A stretch of DNA of 46,070 nt. Origin: Bacteroides sp. UBA7333. Lineage in GTDB: Bacteria; Bacteroidota; Bacteroidia; Bacteroidales; Bacteroidaceae. The stretch spans positions 80,393-126,462 of the forward strand of contig DKPN01000003.1 of NCBI GenBank assembly GCA_002471195.1, given 5' to 3'. Below are positions 16,562-26,250 of this stretch, piece after piece (positions within the stretch are counted from its first letter, which is position 1; each line of letters starts with the position of its first letter). The translations under genes were made by a program, and so were the position numbers. Under the pieces are notes generated by a model. It was not told the origin of the DNA, did not search any database, and worked only from the letters and a program-made list of their open reading frames with translations.

Positions 16562-17899
16562 ATGGAAAAAAAGATTGTCATATTAGGAGCTGGTGAAAGC
16601 GGTGCTGGAGCTGCGATATTAGCTAAAACGAAAGGATATAATACTTTCGTTTCGGATATGTCTATGATACAGGATAAATATAAACAACAACTCGATAAGT
16701 ATGATGTTGCCTGGGAAGAGGGAAAACATACTGAGGCATTGATTTTGGATGCCGATGAGGTGGTGAAAAGTCCCGGTATACCTAATGAAGCACCCATCAT
16801 TCAGAAATTAATAGCAAAAGGAACACCTATTATTTCGGAGATTGAATTTGCAGGACGCTATACAAATGCTAAAATGATTTGTATCACCGGCTCGAATGGC
16901 AAGACTACGACTACAAGCTTAATTTATCATATTTTCGAAAGTGCTGGTCTTAATGTGGGGTTGGCTGGAAATATAGGGAAGAGCTTGGCTTTGCAAGTAG
17001 CATTAGAAGATCATGATTATTATGTCATTGAACTAAGCTCTTTTCAGCTCGACAATATGTATCAATTTAGAGCTAATATTGCCATATTAATGAATATTAC
17101 TCCCGATCATTTAGATCGCTATGCGGATAGTATGCAAAATTATATAGATGCTAAGTTTCGTATTACTCAGAATCAAACTCCCGAAGATGCTTTTATTTTC
17201 TGGAATGATGACCCTATTATAAAGAAAGAGCTTGAAAAGTATGGTTTGAAGGCACATCTTTATCCGTTTTCGGCTCTGAAAGAGAATAATTCTATTGCTT
17301 ATGTTGAGAATCACGAGGTGACAATCACCGAACCGATTGCTTTCAATATGGAGCAAGAGAAATTGGCTTTAACTGGTCAACATAACTTATATAACTCTCT
17401 TGCAGCTGGTATTTCGGCCAATGTTGCAGGCATTACAAGAGATGATATACGTCAGGCTTTATCCGACTTTAAAGGGGTGGAACACCGTTTAGAGCATGTG
17501 ACACGTGTAAAAGGTGTTGATTTTATAAACGACTCGAAAGCTACTAATGTGAACTCGTGTTGGTATGCTTTGCAAAGCATGAAGACAAAGACAGTTTTGA
17601 TTATTGGTGGTAAAGATAAAGGTAATGACTATACTGAAATAGAAGATTTAGTGAAACGTAAATGTTCGGGATTAGTATATCTGGGGCTTCATAATGAAAA
17701 ACTGCATGAGTTTTTTGATAGATTGGGATTACCTGTTGTTGATATACAAACCGGAATGAAAGATGCTGTTGATGCTGCTTTCAAAATGGCAAAGAAAGGT
17801 GAGACTGTGCTTTTGAGTCCTTGTTGTGCTTCTTTCGACTTGTTTAATAGCTATGAAGATAGAGGCGACCAATTTAAGAAGTATGTAAGAGAATTATAA
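16562..17899 (+). CDS. murD: UDP-N-acetylmuramoyl-L-alanine--D-glutamate ligase
   Basis: Cytoplasmic Mur ligase adding D-glutamate to UDP-MurNAc-L-Ala. It has 445 residues, with an N-terminal UDP-binding Rossmann-like domain (KIVILGAGESGAGAAILA), a central ATP domain with the P-loop ITGSNGKTTTTSLIYH (about 115-130) and the NITPDHLDRY motif, and a C-terminal domain carrying FINDSKATNVNS. It sits between mraY and ftsW (13 nt to the ftsW GTG). Confidence 0.97.
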   Translation: MEKKIVILGAGESGAGAAILAKTKGYNTFVSDMSMIQDKYKQQLDKYDVAWEEGKHTEALILDADEVVKSPGIPNEAPIIQKLIAKGTPIISEIEFAGRYTNAKMICITGSNGKTTTTSLIYHIFESAGLNVGLAGNIGKSLALQVALEDHDYYVIELSSFQLDNMYQFRANIAILMNITPDHLDRYADSMQNYIDAKFRITQNQTPEDAFIFWNDDPIIKKELEKYGLKAHLYPFSALKENNSIAYVENHEVTITEPIAFNMEQEKLALTGQHNLYNSLAAGISANVAGITRDDIRQALSDFKGVEHRLEHVTRVKGVDFINDSKATNVNSCWYALQSMKTKTVLIIGGKDKGNDYTEIEDLVKRKCSGLVYLGLHNEKLHEFFDRLGLPVVDIQTGMKDAVDAAFKMAKKGETVLLSPCCASFDLFNSYEDRGDQFKKYVREL

Positions 17900-17912
17900 A
17901 TTTATATCTATC

Positions 17913-19247
17913 GTGGATTTATTAAGAAACATATTTAAAGGGGATAAAGTAATATGGATAATATTCTTATTTCTCTGTTTGATTTCGATTGTAGAAGTGT
18001 TTTCTGCTGCAAGTACTTTAACGTATAAGTCGGGAGATCACTGGGGACCAATTACTCAACATTCGGTGATACTGATGATAGGGGTAGTAATTGTGGTGCT
18101 GATGCATAATATCTCATACAAATGGTTTCAAATGTTTCCGGTGTTTCTGTATCCACTCTCACTGGGGCTACTCATCTTTATATCGATAATGGGTATAGCT
18201 TCGGGCGATAGAATCAATGGAGCTGCTCGTTGGACCTCATTTATGGGGATTCAGTTTCAGCCCTCCGAATTGGCTAAAATGGCTGTTGTCATATTGGTGG
18301 CTTATTGGTTGTCGAAGAAAAAAGATGATGCCGAGAGCAATCGAAAGACGTTTAAACTGATCATGATTTTTGCCGGTATAATATGTGCTATCATTGGTTT
18401 CGAAAACTTTTCTACCGGTTTATTGCTTTTTTCGGTGGTTTATGCCATGATGTTTATTGGGCAGATATCATGGAAGTATCTGGTGGGATTGCTAGGCATT
18501 GGAGCTTTGCTGGCTACCATAGCGGTAACGATAGTCTTGAATGTGAATATTTCTGATGCAACGTCAATTCCTTTATTGCACCGCTTTCCTACATGGAAAG
18601 CTCGTATTCTTGAATTTTCGAAAGATGAATATATACCGCCTGCTAAATTTGATATTGACAAAAATGGACAAATAGCTCATGCTAAGATTGCTATTGCAAC
18701 GAGCAATGTTTTTGGCAAAGCACCTGGAAACTCTGTACAGCGTGACTTTTTAAGTCAGGCTTTTTCCGATTTTATCTATGCTATCATTATTGAGGAACTA
18801 GGGCTAATAGGAGGGATATTTGTTTTAGTATTATATATCTGGTTGCTCATCAGAGCTGGTAAAATAGCAAATAAGTGCGATCGAACTTTTCCTGCCTATT
18901 TGGTAATGGGGATTGCTATGCTATTGGTGTTACAGGCACTGGTCAATATGTCTGTGGCAGTAGGTTTAGGCCCGGTTACCGGTCAGCCATTGCCACTGAT
19001 TAGTAAAGGAGGAACGTCAACCTTTATCAATTGTGCGTTTATCGGAATGATACTTAGTGTAAGTCGCTATACCGCTTATATCGAAGAGAAGAAACGATTG
19101 GAGGAGTTGGAAATGCAAAAGCAATCGACTCTCGATATTGAACTGCCTCAACTGCCTAATGGTGAACCTACATCCGAAATACTCAATAGTGATGTTGTCT
19201 TTGAAGAAGATACTTTAAACAAAACAAATCATGAAAGAACAGCTTAG
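17913..19247 (+). CDS. ftsW: septal peptidoglycan polymerase FtsW (SEDS family)
   Basis: SEDS glycosyltransferase that polymerises lipid II at the septum with FtsI. It has 444 residues with about ten transmembrane helices. Characteristic stretches are FSAASTLTYKSGDHWGPI, GAARWTSFMGIQFQPSELAKM, a DFIYAIIIEELGLIGG segment and the GPVTGQPLPLISKGGTS motif. The GTG at 17913 gives MDLLRNIFKGDKV, matching relatives. Its last 17 nt overlap the start of murG, suggesting coupled translation. The C-terminal tail (about 385-444) is charged and cytoplasmic. Confidence 0.96.
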   Translation: MDLLRNIFKGDKVIWIIFLFLCLISIVEVFSAASTLTYKSGDHWGPITQHSVILMIGVVIVVLMHNISYKWFQMFPVFLYPLSLGLLIFISIMGIASGDRINGAARWTSFMGIQFQPSELAKMAVVILVAYWLSKKKDDAESNRKTFKLIMIFAGIICAIIGFENFSTGLLLFSVVYAMMFIGQISWKYLVGLLGIGALLATIAVTIVLNVNISDATSIPLLHRFPTWKARILEFSKDEYIPPAKFDIDKNGQIAHAKIAIATSNVFGKAPGNSVQRDFLSQAFSDFIYAIIIEELGLIGGIFVLVLYIWLLIRAGKIANKCDRTFPAYLVMGIAMLLVLQALVNMSVAVGLGPVTGQPLPLISKGGTSTFINCAFIGMILSVSRYTAYIEEKKRLEELEMQKQSTLDIELPQLPNGEPTSEILNSDVVFEEDTLNKTNHERTA

Positions 19248-20343
19248 AATTATAATAAGTGGTGGTGGCACCGGAGGGCATATTTTTCCCGCAGTATCGA
19301 TAGCTAATGCCATAAAGAAATTACAACCCGATGCCGAAATTCTTTTTGTCGGTGCTGAGGGTAGAATGGAAATGCAACGTGTGCCTGAGGCCGGTTATCA
19401 AATAATAGGGCTTCCGGTGGCAGGATTCGATAGAAAACACCTTTGGAAAAACTTTGCGGTAATTTTAAAATTATTGCGTAGTCAGATGAAGGCAAGAGGT
19501 ATTATCAAAAACTTTAAACCGAATGTAGCTGTGGGAGTAGGGGGATATGCTAGTGGACCTACTTTAAAAACTGCTGGCATGATGGGGATTCCTACAATTA
19601 TACAAGAGCAGAATTCATATGCCGGTGTTACCAATAAATTGTTGGCTCAAAAAGCCAACCGAATTTGTGTGGCTTACGATGGCATGGAAAAATTCTTTCC
19701 AGCAGATAAGATAATGATGACAGGAAATCCGGTAAGGCAGGATTTGCTAGAAACTCCAATTGATAGAGAAGAGGCGTTAAAGGCCTTTGGTTTTACCACC
19801 GATAAAAAAACTGTATTGATTGTAGGAGGTAGCTTAGGGGCACGTAGCATTAATAACGCACTTTTGTCAAATTTAGATTTTATCATGGCACATGCTGAAG
19901 TTCAGTTTATATGGCAAACCGGTAAGATCTATTATAATGAAGTGAAGGATGCAATCAAAAAGAAAGGTGATATTGCCAATTTATACACTACCGACTTTAT
20001 AAAAGATATGAAAGTAGCGTATGGAGCTGCCGACTTAATCGTATCGCGTGCAGGAGCAGGGTCTATATCCGAATTCTGCTTGTTGGGTAAACCGGTAATA
20101 TTAGTTCCTTCTCCTAACGTGGCAGAAGATCATCAAACTAAAAATGCAATGGCTCTAGTCGAAAAAGGAGCTGCTATATATATAAAAGATAGTGACGCAG
20201 GACAAGAGTTATTGCCTGCTGCAGTTCATTTATTATTAAATGAAGACAAACTGCAACAATTGAGTGAAGAAATTACTAAATTAGCACACCATGACTCTGC
20301 TGCGATTATTGCCGAAGAGGTTATAAAATTAGCTAAACAATGA
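19231..20343 (+). CDS. murG: UDP-GlcNAc:lipid I N-acetylglucosaminyltransferase
   Basis: GT-B fold peripheral membrane glycosyltransferase that converts lipid I to lipid II. It is 370 residues. It shows the N-terminal glycine-rich loop ISGGGTGGHIFPAVSIA (about 9-25), the second GGYASGPT loop and the donor-binding IVSRAGAGSISEFCLLGKPVILVP region (about 270-293). It overlaps ftsW by 17 nt and murC by 4 nt (ATGA). Confidence 0.97.
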   Translation: MKEQLRIIISGGGTGGHIFPAVSIANAIKKLQPDAEILFVGAEGRMEMQRVPEAGYQIIGLPVAGFDRKHLWKNFAVILKLLRSQMKARGIIKNFKPNVAVGVGGYASGPTLKTAGMMGIPTIIQEQNSYAGVTNKLLAQKANRICVAYDGMEKFFPADKIMMTGNPVRQDLLETPIDREEALKAFGFTTDKKTVLIVGGSLGARSINNALLSNLDFIMAHAEVQFIWQTGKIYYNEVKDAIKKKGDIANLYTTDFIKDMKVAYGAADLIVSRAGAGSISEFCLLGKPVILVPSPNVAEDHQTKNAMALVEKGAAIYIKDSDAGQELLPAAVHLLLNEDKLQQLSEEITKLAHHDSAAIIAEEVIKLAKQ

Positions 20344-21725
20344 ATTTAGAAGAAGTTAAATCGATATATTTTATAGGAGCCGGCGGTATTGGAATGAGCG
20401 CATTGGTTCGCTACTTCCTGTCGAAAGGAAAAATTGTTGCCGGCTACGATCGTGTTGCAACAGAACTAACGGATGCTTTAGTGGCCGAAGGGGCAGAGAT
20501 TCATTATGAAGATAATGTAAATGCTATACCTCTGGCCTGTAAAGATAAAACTAGCACGTTGGTCGTTCTAACTCCAGCCATCCCTCACGATCATTCTGAG
20601 CTTTGCTTTTTTCAGCAACAAGGCTTTGAGATACAAAAGCGAGCACAGGTATTAGGAACGATTACCAATCATAGTAAAGGATTGTGTGTAGCAGGTACAC
20701 ACGGTAAAACAACCACTTCAACCATGATTGCTCATCTATTTGATCAGTCGCATATCGGATGTAATGCTTTTCTTGGTGGTATATCGAAAAATAGCGGAAC
20801 GAACTTATTATTGTCCGAAACAAGTCCTTTTACCGTTATCGAAGCCGACGAGTTTGATCGCTCATTTCATTGGTTATCACCCTATATGAGTGTTATTACT
20901 TCGACCGATCCCGATCATTTGGATATATATGGTACGGCTGAAGCCTATATGGAGAGTTTCGAGCATTATACATCTTTGATACAACCCGGTGGTGTGTTGT
21001 TAATGCGTAAAGGTATAACACTACGACCAAAAACAAATGCAGAAGTAAAAACATATACCTATTCGCGCAATGAAGGAGACTTTCACGCCGAGAATATCCG
21101 TATTGGAAATGGTGAAATCGTTATCGACTTCGTGGGTCCTGATGTTCGTATCAATGATATCCAATTAGGAGTGCCTATCAGTATAAATATTGAGAATGGC
21201 GTTGCTTCAATGGCAATAGCACATCTCAATGGAATGGCCGATGCTGAAATAAAGCAGGGTATGGAGAGTTTTAGAGGTGTAGATAGACGTTTTGATTTTA
21301 AACTTAAAACCGATAAAATTGTTTTCTTAAGTGATTACGCTCATCATCCTTGTGAAATTAAACAAAGTATATCTTCTATTCGCGAATTATATCCAAATAA
21401 GAAGATCTCGGTTATATTTCAGCCACATCTTTATACTCGCACACGCGATTTTTATAAAGAATTTGCTCAGTCATTATCATTGGCCGATGAGGTGATGTTG
21501 GTCGAAATCTATCCGGCTCGCGAACTTCCTATTGAAGGAATCACAAGTCAATTGATTTTTGATAATATTGATGCTACGGTCGAAAAGAGTTTATTCCAGA
21601 AAGATGATTTACTGAATGAACTTGAAAATAAACAAATTGAGGTTTTAATGGTGTTGGGAGCGGGAGATATTGATCGATTGATTCCGGCTATCACAAGCGA
21701 GCTTAAAAGACGATATGATTTATAA
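20340..21725 (+). CDS. murC: UDP-N-acetylmuramate--L-alanine ligase
   Basis: First Mur ligase, adding L-Ala to UDP-MurNAc in the cytoplasm. It has 461 residues: N-terminal IYFIGAGGIGMSALVRYF (about 9-26), the P-loop CVAGTHGKTTTSTMIAHL (about 117-134), EADEFDRSF, and the C-terminal SDYAHHPCEIKQSI and VIFQPHLYTRTRDF segments. It overlaps murG by 4 nt and is followed by ftsQ after 31 nt. No murB or ddl is present in this cluster. Confidence 0.97.
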   Translation: MNLEEVKSIYFIGAGGIGMSALVRYFLSKGKIVAGYDRVATELTDALVAEGAEIHYEDNVNAIPLACKDKTSTLVVLTPAIPHDHSELCFFQQQGFEIQKRAQVLGTITNHSKGLCVAGTHGKTTTSTMIAHLFDQSHIGCNAFLGGISKNSGTNLLLSETSPFTVIEADEFDRSFHWLSPYMSVITSTDPDHLDIYGTAEAYMESFEHYTSLIQPGGVLLMRKGITLRPKTNAEVKTYTYSRNEGDFHAENIRIGNGEIVIDFVGPDVRINDIQLGVPISINIENGVASMAIAHLNGMADAEIKQGMESFRGVDRRFDFKLKTDKIVFLSDYAHHPCEIKQSISSIRELYPNKKISVIFQPHLYTRTRDFYKEFAQSLSLADEVMLVEIYPARELPIEGITSQLIFDNIDATVEKSLFQKDDLLNELENKQIEVLMVLGAGDIDRLIPAITSELKRRYDL

Positions 21726-21756
21726 TTGCTACTATACATCTATAATCTAAAATCGG

Positions 21757-22497
21757 ATGCTGAAACGTATTTTTTTATATATTGCATTGTTTGTGGTTGT
21801 GGCCTATTTAGTATTGGCTACCACCTATCTGAATGCGAAACCCGAAAAACAGATATGCCGTAATATCGATTTACTGATAAGCGATTCTGTGTACTCAGGG
21901 TTTATTGATAAAAAAGAGGTTAGTAGTATTTTAAAAAAGAAGAAGATTGATCCTATAGGTAAGAACAAAATAGATGTATCTATTAAGTTGCTCGAAGAAG
22001 AGTTGAATAAACATGCTTTGATAGATAACGTAGAATGCTATTGGACACCCGAAAATCATATTAGCATAAGAGCCTCACAACGTATCCCATTGTTGCGTGT
22101 GATGTGCAATAATAATGGCAATTACTATATAGACAATAAAGGTGCAATAATGCCATCGGATATTAAATGTGTTGCTCACCGCACAATTGTTAGTGGATAT
22201 GTAGAAAAGTCGTTTGCAACAACCGATTTATATAACTTTGGTGTATTTTTGCAAAATGATCCGTTTTGGAATGCTCAAATAGAGCAGATAAATGTCTTGC
22301 CTAGACATAACGTTGAACTTATTCCCAGAGTAGGCGACCATATTATATATATGGGGAGTTTAAAGAATTACGAAAGTAAACTTGAACGCTTAAAGATATT
22401 CTACCAAAAGGCCTTAGGCCAAATAGGATGGGATAAGTATTCGCGGATTAACATAGAATTTGATAATCAGATTATTTGTACGAAACGTCACGAATAA
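21757..22497 (+). CDS. ftsQ: cell division protein FtsQ
   Basis: Bitopic divisome protein of 246 residues: a very short cytoplasmic tail, one membrane helix (about 5-24), a POTRA-like segment (about 35-105, with LLEEELNKHALIDNVECYW) and a C-terminal beta domain. It has no enzymatic motif; family members recruit FtsL, its partner and FtsWI. Position between murC and ftsA strongly supports the call, since overall sequence conservation in FtsQ is low. Confidence 0.88.
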   Translation: MLKRIFLYIALFVVVAYLVLATTYLNAKPEKQICRNIDLLISDSVYSGFIDKKEVSSILKKKKIDPIGKNKIDVSIKLLEEELNKHALIDNVECYWTPENHISIRASQRIPLLRVMCNNNGNYYIDNKGAIMPSDIKCVAHRTIVSGYVEKSFATTDLYNFGVFLQNDPFWNAQIEQINVLPRHNVELIPRVGDHIIYMGSLKNYESKLERLKIFYQKALGQIGWDKYSRINIEFDNQIICTKRHE

Positions 22498-22575
22498 TAT
22501 TTGATTTTAATAAGATATTATAATTGTATCATACGTTGAATGCATATAAAAGTGTTCGACACATTACGAAAAAAT

Positions 22576-23973
22576 ATGGCTACAACAGAAATTATTGCTG
22601 CAATAGAACTGGGATCTTCCAAGTTGATTGGTATTGCCGGGCGACGTAATAGTGATAGCAGTATGCAGATATTAGCTTATGCTGCAGAAGAGTCATCATC
22701 CTTTATACGAAAAGGTATTATATACAATTTAGATAAAACAGCTCAAGCGCTCACTACAACAATAAAAAATCTAGAGCAACAACTTGATAAAACAATTGCT
22801 AAAGTTTATGTTGGCATGAACGGGCAATCATTGCATTCTATCAAACACTCCGTTGTTCGTAATCTCGATGAAGAGATTATTATTACACAAGAGTTGATAG
22901 ATTCAATTTGCGATGAAAACTTGGAATCGGCACTTCCTAATATGGAGATATTAGATGTGGTGCCTCAAGAATATAAACTGGGCAACAATTTTCAATTCGA
23001 CCCTGTTGGAGTTGCCTCAAGTCAAGTCATTGGAAACTTCTTGAATATTGTAGCACGCAACGCAATAAAAAAGAAAATTGAAAATACTTTTGCGCAAGCT
23101 AATATCGAAATAGCCGATTGCCTTATTGCTCCTCTTGTTACTGCTAATGCTGCATTAACCGAGAATGAGTGTAAACTGGGTTGTGCTTTAATCGATTTTG
23201 GTGCCGATACAACAACTGTTTCAATATATAAAAATAATGTATTACGTTTTATTACTGTAATACCATTAGGTGGTAGTAACATTACTCGCGATATTCTCTC
23301 TTTAAAAGTTGAAGAAGATGAAGCCGAGCACTTAAAACTGGCTTATGGCAATGTGATGTATGTCGAAGAAACAACTGATACTCCTGCTATGCATCAGCTT
23401 GATGATGGTACTCGCAGCATCGAAATCAATTTATTAAATAATGTGATCGAAGCTAGAGCCGATGAAATTATACTAAATGTTTGGAATCAGATTCAGCTCT
23501 CGGGTTATGATGATAAACTCCTTGCAGGGATGGTAATCACCGGTGGTGGTGCCAATTTAAAGAATATTGATTCGTTATTGCGCAAAAAGAGTAAAATAGA
23601 AAAGGTGCGTTTTGCAAAAACTGTACAAACTCCAATTCAAGCCGATGGTACAGGTTTGGTTTTAGATGGTTCGCAAAATAGTATCTTAGGATTATTGCTT
23701 GCCGGTCAAGAACCATGTTGTGCAATAAAACCGATTGTTGTTGAGAAACCCCAACCTGCACCTTCTACGTTGGATGTAGGAACTCTCTTTGCTGATGACG
23801 AAGAATATAAGCGTCAAGAAGAAGCAGCCCGCGTGGCAGCTCAAGCCACCAAGAAGGTTGAGACTAAGCCTAAGACAAAAGCCGAAAAAACAAAATCGAA
23901 TGGTCCTACTTGGCTTGAAAAAACAATTGGTAAGATAACTAAGGAAATATTCTCTGATGAGGATATGAATTAA
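22576..23973 (+). CDS. ftsA: cell division protein FtsA
   Basis: Actin-like ATPase tethering FtsZ to the inner membrane. The ATG at 22576 gives 465 residues starting MATTEIIAAIELGSSKLIG, with the phosphate-1 loop at the very N-terminus as in the family; the frame is open to an ATG at 22540, which would add 12 atypical residues. The phosphate-2 loop is ALIDFGADTTTVSIY and the adenosine loop is MVITGGGANLKNI. The C-terminal segment GPTWLEKTIGKITKEIF (about 443-459) is the expected amphipathic membrane-targeting helix. A lysine/alanine-rich linker precedes it. Confidence 0.96.
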   Translation: MATTEIIAAIELGSSKLIGIAGRRNSDSSMQILAYAAEESSSFIRKGIIYNLDKTAQALTTTIKNLEQQLDKTIAKVYVGMNGQSLHSIKHSVVRNLDEEIIITQELIDSICDENLESALPNMEILDVVPQEYKLGNNFQFDPVGVASSQVIGNFLNIVARNAIKKKIENTFAQANIEIADCLIAPLVTANAALTENECKLGCALIDFGADTTTVSIYKNNVLRFITVIPLGGSNITRDILSLKVEEDEAEHLKLAYGNVMYVEETTDTPAMHQLDDGTRSIEINLLNNVIEARADEIILNVWNQIQLSGYDDKLLAGMVITGGGANLKNIDSLLRKKSKIEKVRFAKTVQTPIQADGTGLVLDGSQNSILGLLLAGQEPCCAIKPIVVEKPQPAPSTLDVGTLFADDEEYKRQEEAARVAAQATKKVETKPKTKAEKTKSNGPTWLEKTIGKITKEIFSDEDMN

Positions 23974-23999
23974 TAGAATAACAATAACTCAATATAACT

Positions 24000-25310
24000 A
24001 TGGATCAGATTGTACCTTTTGATTTGCCTAGCGAATCGCTCAAAATTATTAAAGTTATTGGTGTTGGTGGTGGTGGTGGAAATGCCGTTAATCACATGTA
24101 TAAACAGGGCATTCACGATGTAAGTTTTGTGGTGTGTAATACCGACAATCAAGCATTAGCCGAATCTCCTGTGCCTATTAAAATACAGTTAGGACGCCTT
24201 GTGACCAATGGTCTTGGTGCAGGAAATAAACCCGAACGTGCCCGCGAAGCCGCTGAAGAGAGTTTGGAAGACATCAGACAGCAACTAAACGATGGCACTA
24301 AAATGGTATTCATCACAGCAGGTATGGGTGGTGGCACCGGAACAGGTGCAGGTCCTGTTATTGCTCGAATAGCTAAAGAAATGGGCATTCTTACTGTAGG
24401 TATCGTAACCATACCCTTTTTATTCGAAGGTGAAAAAAAAATCATACAAGCATTGGATGGGGTAGAGCGTATTGCACAAAATGTTGATGCTCTTCTTGTG
24501 ATCAACAATGAACGTTTGCGCGAGATATATTCCGACCTAACATTTATGAATGCATTCGGTAAGGCCGATGATACTTTATCGATCGCTGCTAAAAGTATTG
24601 CCGAAATTATCACACTGAAGGGGCGGGTAAATCTCGACTTTGCTGATGTACATACCATTTTGAAAGATGGTGGAGTAGCCATAATGGGTACAGGTTATGG
24701 AGTAGGCGATAATCGATTGACTAAAGCCATCGAGGATTCACTAAACTCACCGCTTCTGAATAATAATGATATATTCAATGCTCATAAAGTGATGCTAAAT
24801 GTATCGTTTAGCCCCGAACATGCTTTGATGGTAGAGGAGATGAGTGAAGTGCATAACTTTATGAGTCGATTTAAAGAGAGTGTAGAGGTGATATGGGGAG
24901 TTGCCGAAGAACATGAGCTCGGCGAAAAAGTAAAGATCACTATTCTTGCTACCGGATTTGGTGTAGAAGACGTTCCGGGAATGGAAAGTGCCCTTTCGCG
25001 AAAACGACTCGAAGACGAAGAGGGTAAAGCAAAATCGGAAGAAGAGATAGAGAAAAGAAAGAAGCGCATTGCTATGGCTTATGGCGAAAGTGCCAGCAAC
25101 TTTGGTGCTCGCAATAAGATTAAGCATAATAACATCTATATATTTAGCAACGACGATTTGGATAATGATGATATTATAGCTGCCGTAGAAAATACAGCCA
25201 CCTACTATCGTAACAAAACAACTTTAAATGAAATAAAACACAAATCTGTTGAAGATGTAGTGATGAACGATTCATCGATCGACAATCAAGGTGTAATTAG
25301 TTTTAATTAA
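24000..25310 (+). CDS. ftsZ: cell division protein FtsZ
   Basis: Tubulin-like GTPase forming the Z ring. It has 436 residues. The nucleotide-binding glycines (VIGVGGGGGNAVNHM, about 18-32), the tubulin signature GGGTGTGAGP (about 109-118) and the NLDFADVHTILKDGG segment with T7-loop residues are all present. The tail after about residue 330 is charged (RKRLEDEEGKAKSEEEIEKRKKR) and ends in DNQGVISFN. The canonical C-terminal peptide D-I-P-x-F/Y-L is not seen; VENTATYYRNK (about 397-407) is the nearest candidate. It follows ftsA by 26 nt. Confidence 0.98.
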   Translation: MDQIVPFDLPSESLKIIKVIGVGGGGGNAVNHMYKQGIHDVSFVVCNTDNQALAESPVPIKIQLGRLVTNGLGAGNKPERAREAAEESLEDIRQQLNDGTKMVFITAGMGGGTGTGAGPVIARIAKEMGILTVGIVTIPFLFEGEKKIIQALDGVERIAQNVDALLVINNERLREIYSDLTFMNAFGKADDTLSIAAKSIAEIITLKGRVNLDFADVHTILKDGGVAIMGTGYGVGDNRLTKAIEDSLNSPLLNNNDIFNAHKVMLNVSFSPEHALMVEEMSEVHNFMSRFKESVEVIWGVAEEHELGEKVKITILATGFGVEDVPGMESALSRKRLEDEEGKAKSEEEIEKRKKRIAMAYGESASNFGARNKIKHNNIYIFSNDDLDNDDIIAAVENTATYYRNKTTLNEIKHKSVEDVVMNDSSIDNQGVISFN

Positions 25311-25369
25311 TAATAACTGTCATGGTATATTGTACAATCAATTTATGCCAGACAACAAATAAAAATATT

Positions 25370-25819
25370 ATGGATTTATTTGATCGCGTGAGTGAAGATA
25401 TTAAGAACGCAATGAGAGCAAAAGATAAAGTGGCTCTTGAAACATTGCGCAACATTAAGAAGTTTTTCATTGAAGCTAAAACTGCTGCCGGTGCTAACGA
25501 TACATTGACTGATGAGGCTGCTTTGAAAATCATTCAAAAATTGGTGAAACAAGGCAAAGACGCTGCCGAAATATACAAAGGACAAGGCCGCGAAGATTTA
25601 GCCGAAAGCGAATTGGCACAAGTCAAAGTAATGGAAGCTTACCTTCCAAAACAAATGAGTGCAGAAGAGTTGGAAGCTGCCTTGAAAACTATCATTGCTG
25701 AAGTTGGTGCAACTGGTGCACAAGATATGGGTAAAGTAATGGGTGTTGCCACTAAGCAATTATCAGGACTTGCCGAAGGTCGTGCAATCTCTGCAAAAGT
25801 GAAAGAACTGTTAGGATAA
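25370..25819 (+). CDS. yqeY: GatB/YqeY domain protein
   Basis: A 149-residue, mostly helical cytoplasmic protein of the YqeY family, related to the C-terminal tRNA-binding domain of GatB. It starts with MDLFDRVSEDIKNAMRAKDK and has the family stretch around AYLPKQMSAEELEAALKTII followed by GAQDMGKVMGVATKQLSG. The frame is open to 25322, but the ATG at 25370 gives the standard N-terminus. Function in the family is not well defined; a tRNA-linked role is often assumed. It lies 59 nt after ftsZ and before a strong terminator, so it closes the dcw transcription unit. Confidence 0.93.
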   Translation: MDLFDRVSEDIKNAMRAKDKVALETLRNIKKFFIEAKTAAGANDTLTDEAALKIIQKLVKQGKDAAEIYKGQGREDLAESELAQVKVMEAYLPKQMSAEELEAALKTIIAEVGATGAQDMGKVMGVATKQLSGLAEGRAISAKVKELLG

Positions 25820-25876
25820 AAACAATTCTTATATCATAATATTATAATGATCTCAATAGAAAGAGATCTGAATCGA

Positions 25877-25911
25877 GTCCCATCGTTCGAAAGAACTTTG
25901 GGACTTTTTTT
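25877..25911 (+). terminator. terminator closing the dcw/yqeY unit
   Basis: Two stacked stems: GTCCCA (25877-25882) with TGGGAC (25899-25904), and GTTC/GAAC inside with a GAAA loop, followed by seven T residues. Confidence 0.88.
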
Positions 25912-26100
25912 ATCTGCAAATACGCTCTGGTCAATCATATATCGACTGTATGCAATGCATGCTGGCCACAAAATAGGTTGATGTGTTAGTTGCAAAGAGT
26001 AATCGATAATGTCTATATAGTGTGTTTTGTGCATGTTTAAATGATCATTTTGATACAAAAGTAAATAACATTTCGGTTTATGATATTAATATGTTGATAA

Positions 26101-26134
26101 TTTGTTGTGTATGTTATTTTTATCATTATATTTG
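26101..26134 (+). promoter_or_regulatory. promoter for the T9SS cargo gene
   Basis: TTTG (26101-26104), 22 nt, then TATATTTG (26127-26134), fitting the Bacteroidetes TTTG/TAnnTTTG pattern. It would produce a leader of roughly 270 nt. Confidence 0.5.
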
Positions 26135-26250
26135 TTGTAATCTAAACTCTATCAGGTGCGTGTTTGTAATTTAAATTAACATGTGCAGTTTCTTTTTCTA
26201 TTAATAGGCGTCCTTTTGTTGAATAATATGTAGATGTTGTTTATTGTAAG

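Noticed and set aside
25834..26058. 74-codon minus-strand frame after yqeY
   Set aside because: It runs through the dcw terminator hairpin and has no family resemblance.
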